Shown here one piece after another: positions 5,527 through 7,655 of a stretch of 7,655 nt of DNA; the first letter of the stretch is position 1; each line of letters opens with the position of its first letter. A program made the translations under genes and the position numbers. A model generated the notes under the pieces. That model ran no database searches, was not told the origin of the DNA, and saw nothing but the letters and a program-made list of their open reading frames with translations. The DNA lies in the NCBI GenBank assembly GCA_938084085.1, contig CALKDV010000403.1, positions 1-7,655 of the forward strand, read 5' to 3'. Origin of the DNA: an uncultured Nannocystaceae bacterium. GTDB lineage: Bacteria > Myxococcota_A > Polyangia > Nannocystales > Nannocystaceae.

Positions 5527-6384
5527 GTGAGTACGGATGCAGTTGAACAAGTCCTGGCCGACATTCCGGCCGAGCGAATGCCCCGACACGTCGGCGTGAT
5601 CATGGATGGCAATGGTCGCTGGGCTTCCACGAGGGGTGAGGAGCGCACCGTGGGGCATAGCCGAGGCGCGGACGCCGTGCGGCGAGTGGTGCGCGCTTCT
5701 CGTCGGATGGGCATCGAGGCGCTGACCTTGTTCGCCTTCTCCGCACAAAATTGGGATCGGCCGCCCTCGGAGGTCTTCCACCTCATGCAGCTGTTGCGGC
5801 GATATCTGTTCGAGGAGCGGCGGGAGATCCTGGACAATGGCATCCGGCTCACGACCGTGGGCGACGTGGATCGGCTCCCGCTCTTTGTCCGCCTGCCGCT
5901 CACGGAGCTCGTCTCCGCGTCTTCAGGCAATCGCGGGATGAACCTGTGCCTCGCGCTGAGTTACGGCGGTCGGGAGACGATTCTCGAAGCGACCAAGGAG
6001 ATCTGTCGTGAGGTGAGCGCGGGGAGGCTGCGCCTCGAAGACATCGACGAAGATCGGTTCGGGGGCTGCCTCCCGTCGGCCAACTTACCCCCGATGGATC
6101 TTTTGATTCGGACCTCAGGTGAGCGGCGCGTGTCCAACTTCTTTTTGTGGGAGATCGCGTACGCAGAGCTCTACTTTACGGAGAAGATGTGGCCCGATTT
6201 TGGGCGAGAGGACCTGATCGAGGCCATCGTGGACTACGCGGGCCGAGAGCGCCGTTTTGGGAAGACCTCCACCCAGATGGTGTCGTCTGAGCACTCCGGG
6301 GTGGACGGCGCAGAACATGGAGATCCGGGGAGCCTGCAAGACTCGGAGCTGGAGTCTGGGGAGCAGGGCGTCGCGCGCTCATGA
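5527..6384 (+). CDS. uppS: Undecaprenyl diphosphate synthase (cis-prenyltransferase)
   Basis: UppS adds isopentenyl units in cis to farnesyl diphosphate to make the C55 lipid carrier precursor for peptidoglycan and other cell-surface polymers, at the inner face of the cytoplasmic membrane. The 285-residue product shows all family marks: HVGVIMDGNGRWA (21-33) with the catalytic Asp27, the downstream H-S-R-G-A-D helix, FAFSAQNWDRP, and RTSGERRVSNFFLW (195-208), whose Arg, Glu and Ser-Asn residues bind diphosphate and magnesium, followed by IAYAELYFTEKMWPDF. RERRFG (240-245) is the normal end; about 40 further acidic, Ser/Gly-rich residues follow. The GTG at 5527 is preferred, with AGG 10 bases upstream. 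A GTG at 5506 in the same frame would add seven residues, but its nearby AGGG is too close to work. The stop overlaps the cdsA start as ATGA, so the pair is probably translationally coupled. Confidence 0.95.
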   Translation: MSTDAVEQVLADIPAERMPRHVGVIMDGNGRWASTRGEERTVGHSRGADAVRRVVRASRRMGIEALTLFAFSAQNWDRPPSEVFHLMQLLRRYLFEERREILDNGIRLTTVGDVDRLPLFVRLPLTELVSASSGNRGMNLCLALSYGGRETILEATKEICREVSAGRLRLEDIDEDRFGGCLPSANLPPMDLLIRTSGERRVSNFFLWEIAYAELYFTEKMWPDFGREDLIEAIVDYAGRERRFGKTSTQMVSSEHSGVDGAEHGDPGSLQDSELESGEQGVARS

Positions 6385-7220
6385 GCAATCTCGCCGTGCG
6401 AGCGTTGACCGCCGTCGTCCTCATCCCGCTGCTGCTGGCGGCGTTGTTCGTAGACCCCACCGTATGGAGCATTCTCGCCATCTGCGTCTTCGCGACCATG
6501 GCGGCCCAAGATGAGTTTTTGAAGATGTCACTGCCCGCGACCCCTGAGGCGCCGCTTCATGGCCTTCGAGCCGTGAGTGCGTTGTTCGCCGGGGCGCTGG
6601 TCATCGGCGCGGTGCTTTTGGGGCTGCCGGTGATGATGCCGCCGTTGATGGCCGCCTTCGCGGTGACGATCGCGTTGGCCGTGCTCTTGCGCCCGCGGGA
6701 GATCGAAACGGCGGGCCGCCGGCTCGCCATCGCGTGGGGGGCAATGGTCTACGTGCCCGTGTTGGCGGTGGTGTGGCCGCTGCTCAAATCGGAGTTTCCC
6801 GCGGATGGCCCGCGCTGGTTGTTGCTCGCCCTGCTGATCGCCTTTGGATCGGATACGCTCGCGTACTTCACGGGTCGCGCGTTCGGGAGGCGTCCGCTCT
6901 ATGCGGCCGTGAGCCCCAACAAGACCGTCGCGGGTGCCCTTGGAGGAATTGGAGGTGGGATGATCGCGGCGGGCGGTGTAGGAGCGTCATGGATGTTGCC
7001 GGCGATTCCACTTTACGAGGGCCTCTTGCTAGGCGCCCTGGGAAGCGCGAGCGGACAACTCGGAGATCTCGTGGAGTCCTTGGTGAAGCGGACCTTCGGT
7101 GTCAAAGACTCCGGACGCCTGCTCCCTGGTCACGGCGGCATGCTCGATCGCGTCGACGGGCTCTTGTTCGTCGCGCCCGTCGTATATTTTTACGCTCGCT
7201 ATTTGACCACGGGCCTGTAG
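6381..7220 (+). CDS. cdsA: Phosphatidate cytidylyltransferase (CDP-diacylglycerol synthase)
   Basis: CdsA converts phosphatidic acid and CTP into CDP-diacylglycerol, the precursor of all major bacterial phospholipids, in the inner membrane. The 279-residue protein consists mainly of hydrophobic segments (about eight by eye), beginning with a Leu/Ala/Val-rich helix at residues 6-24. The family signature is clear at the end: SASGQLGDLVESLVKR, then KDSGRLLPGHGGMLDRVDG, with K242-D243, P249-G250-H251-G252-G253 and D256-R257-x-D259, which carry the metal- and substrate-binding acids. A middle block, FGSDTLAYFTGRAFGRRPL followed by SPNKTVAGALGG, is also typical. The ATG overlaps the uppS stop by four bases. 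The uppS-cdsA pair is widespread; the dxr gene that often follows is absent, and an oppositely oriented small gene comes next instead. Confidence 0.95.
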   Translation: MSNLAVRALTAVVLIPLLLAALFVDPTVWSILAICVFATMAAQDEFLKMSLPATPEAPLHGLRAVSALFAGALVIGAVLLGLPVMMPPLMAAFAVTIALAVLLRPREIETAGRRLAIAWGAMVYVPVLAVVWPLLKSEFPADGPRWLLLALLIAFGSDTLAYFTGRAFGRRPLYAAVSPNKTVAGALGGIGGGMIAAGGVGASWMLPAIPLYEGLLLGALGSASGQLGDLVESLVKRTFGVKDSGRLLPGHGGMLDRVDGLLFVAPVVYFYARYLTTGL

Positions 7221-7233
7221 CCCGCGGACGGGC
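7210..7233. terminator. Possible hairpin(s) between convergent cdsA and the small membrane protein gene
   Basis: CGGGC (7210-7214) can pair with GCCCG (7220-7224), enclosing CTGTA and spanning the cdsA stop. The same GCCCG can instead pair with CGGGC at 7229-7233 around CGGA. The two five-base stems exclude each other. There is no T run after either on either strand, so intrinsic termination is doubtful. The stem lies in the 17-base gap where two convergent transcripts meet. Confidence 0.25.
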
Positions 7234-7237
7234 GCGT

Positions 7238-7471
7238 CTAGCTCCCTGGCGGCAGCGCTTTTTGCTTCGACTTCGAGTTGTGCACCCAGTAAGCGATTCC
7301 TCCACCCACGAGGAGGAGCGGCCAAAATGGAGCCGCGAGCGCGACGACCCCTGCGGTCCCGATGCCTGTAACTCCGCCGGCGACGGCCGCGGTCCCTGTG
7401 TCTGTTTTTCGCTTTTTGGCGTACCCGTAGGTGGCGGTGCCCGCGATGATTCCGGCGATGAGTCCAAGCAT
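7238..7471 (-). CDS. Small glycine/alanine-rich membrane protein, function unknown
   Basis: The 77-residue product has a hydrophobic N-terminal segment, MLGLIAGIIAGTATYGYA (1-18), then a basic loop, KKRKTD. A long Gly/Ala/Val-rich hydrophobic stretch follows (about 26-63, including VVALAAPFWPLLLVGGGIAY), and the tail HNSKSKQKALPPGS is basic. This suggests two or three membrane passes with positive flanks, or a Gly-zipper-like membrane protein. I do not recognise a named family. Reasons to accept it as real: a coherent membrane pattern over the whole frame, an ATG with AAAGGA 12-13 bases upstream, and a TATACT box about 30 bases before the start. It converges on cdsA with a 17-base gap. An envelope role is only a guess from that and from membrane location. 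Confidence 0.7.
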   Translation of the reverse strand: MLGLIAGIIAGTATYGYAKKRKTDTGTAAVAGGVTGIGTAGVVALAAPFWPLLLVGGGIAYWVHNSKSKQKALPPGS

Positions 7472-7500
7472 GGGGGTCGTGTGTCCTTTCCGGCTCCAGC

Positions 7501-7506
7501 AGTATA
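7501..7506 (-). promoter_or_regulatory. -10 box (TATACT) for the small membrane protein gene
   Basis: On the minus strand TATACT matches the sigma-70 -10 consensus at five of six positions. Transcription would begin near 7494, giving a leader of about 23 bases that contains the AAAGGA ribosome site and leads to the ATG at 7471. The -35 region is poor; the best candidate, ATGACA, has a 20-base spacing. An inverted repeat covers this region, which might mean activator control. Confidence 0.4.
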
Positions 7507-7511
7507 GCGAA

Positions 7512-7547
7512 CCTCGACACCAAAGCTGTCATTCCCGCCCGTCGAGG
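7512..7547. repeat. Inverted repeat CCTCGAC ... GTCGAGG upstream of the small gene
   Basis: Two perfect 7-base arms (7512-7518 and 7541-7547) are separated by 22 bases. On the minus strand they bracket the -35 region of the TATACT promoter. The arm centres are 29 bases apart, close to three helical turns, so a dimeric or paired regulator could bind on one face. This is a geometric observation only; a chance occurrence is possible in GC-rich DNA. Confidence 0.4.
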
Positions 7548-7564
7548 CCGCGACGCGATCCGCG

Positions 7565-7601
7565 CTGTTTCGACAGTGCGGCGATGTGGGGCGCACATCG
7601 C
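7565..7601. other. Two adjacent hairpins near the right edge
   Basis: The larger hairpin has perfect 8-base arms, GCGATGTG (7581-7588) and CACATCGC (7594-7601), around the loop GGGCG. Next to it, CTGT (7565-7568) and ACAG (7573-7576) enclose TTCG. On the minus strand the large hairpin begins 15 bases after a TAG at 7619-7617 that closes a frame open to the window edge, so it could end an upstream minus-strand transcript. No T run follows, so it could equally be a protein-binding site. The remainder of 7548-7655 shows no supported gene. Confidence 0.4.
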
Positions 7602-7655
7602 GACCGTGGCTTGGGGCTAGACGTAGCCTGCCGCGGGCCCGATACTTCGCGGCGT

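Noticed and set aside
5315..5530. Plus-strand 71-residue frame ending in GTGA with uppS
   Set aside because: The stop/start overlap is tempting, but the first 25 residues are a Gly/Arg run typical of chance frames in GC-rich DNA and no ribosome site or known family is seen.
6734..7507. Long plus-strand frame across cdsA and the small membrane gene (257 residues)
   Set aside because: It overlaps the clear cdsA frame, is very Arg-rich and crosses a convergent gene boundary.

Overview
This window is GC-rich bacterial chromosome. Its gene content suggests a myxobacterium-like or other former 'Deltaproteobacteria' lineage: a MerR/TPR fusion, a GH3-like protein, an HDOD signalling protein, PspA, UppS-CdsA and a prokaryotic-type glutathione synthase. 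That placement is an inference from gene types, not from a marker gene. I see no rRNA, tRNA, CRISPR array, insertion sequence or phage gene.

Left part (1-4046). A glutathione synthase gene (gshB) leaves the left edge on the minus strand. Divergent from it is a plus-strand run of four genes: a hypothetical gene that may carry a frameshift, a MerR-type DNA-binding protein with a TPR tail, a divergent GH3-like protein, and an HDOD protein. The first three overlap or abut, as in an operon. The HDOD gene follows after a 37-base gap that holds a possible promoter.

Middle (4043-5526). A pspA/IM30-type gene on the minus strand meets the HDOD gene tail to tail. Both genes end inside one palindromic CTAG, so there is no room for a terminator between them. 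PspA carries a long acidic, low-complexity C-terminal extension that ends in an extra copy of its own C-terminal helix motif. Upstream of pspA lie about 520 bases with no convincing gene. This stretch separates pspA from uppS and presumably holds both promoters.

Right part (5527-7655). uppS and cdsA overlap by ATGA and form a classic envelope-lipid pair: undecaprenyl diphosphate for peptidoglycan and CDP-diacylglycerol for phospholipids. A small glycine-rich membrane protein gene on the minus strand converges on cdsA. It has a readable -10 box with an inverted repeat just upstream. The last 115 bases hold hairpins and no supported gene.

A shared theme is envelope maintenance (PspA, UppS, CdsA, the small membrane protein) beside a signalling block (MerR-TPR, GH3-like, HDOD). 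The least ordinary items are the GH3-like protein that seems to lack the adenylation motifs, the MerR-TPR fusion beside it, and the PspA tail. I did not find a clear new defence or mobile system.
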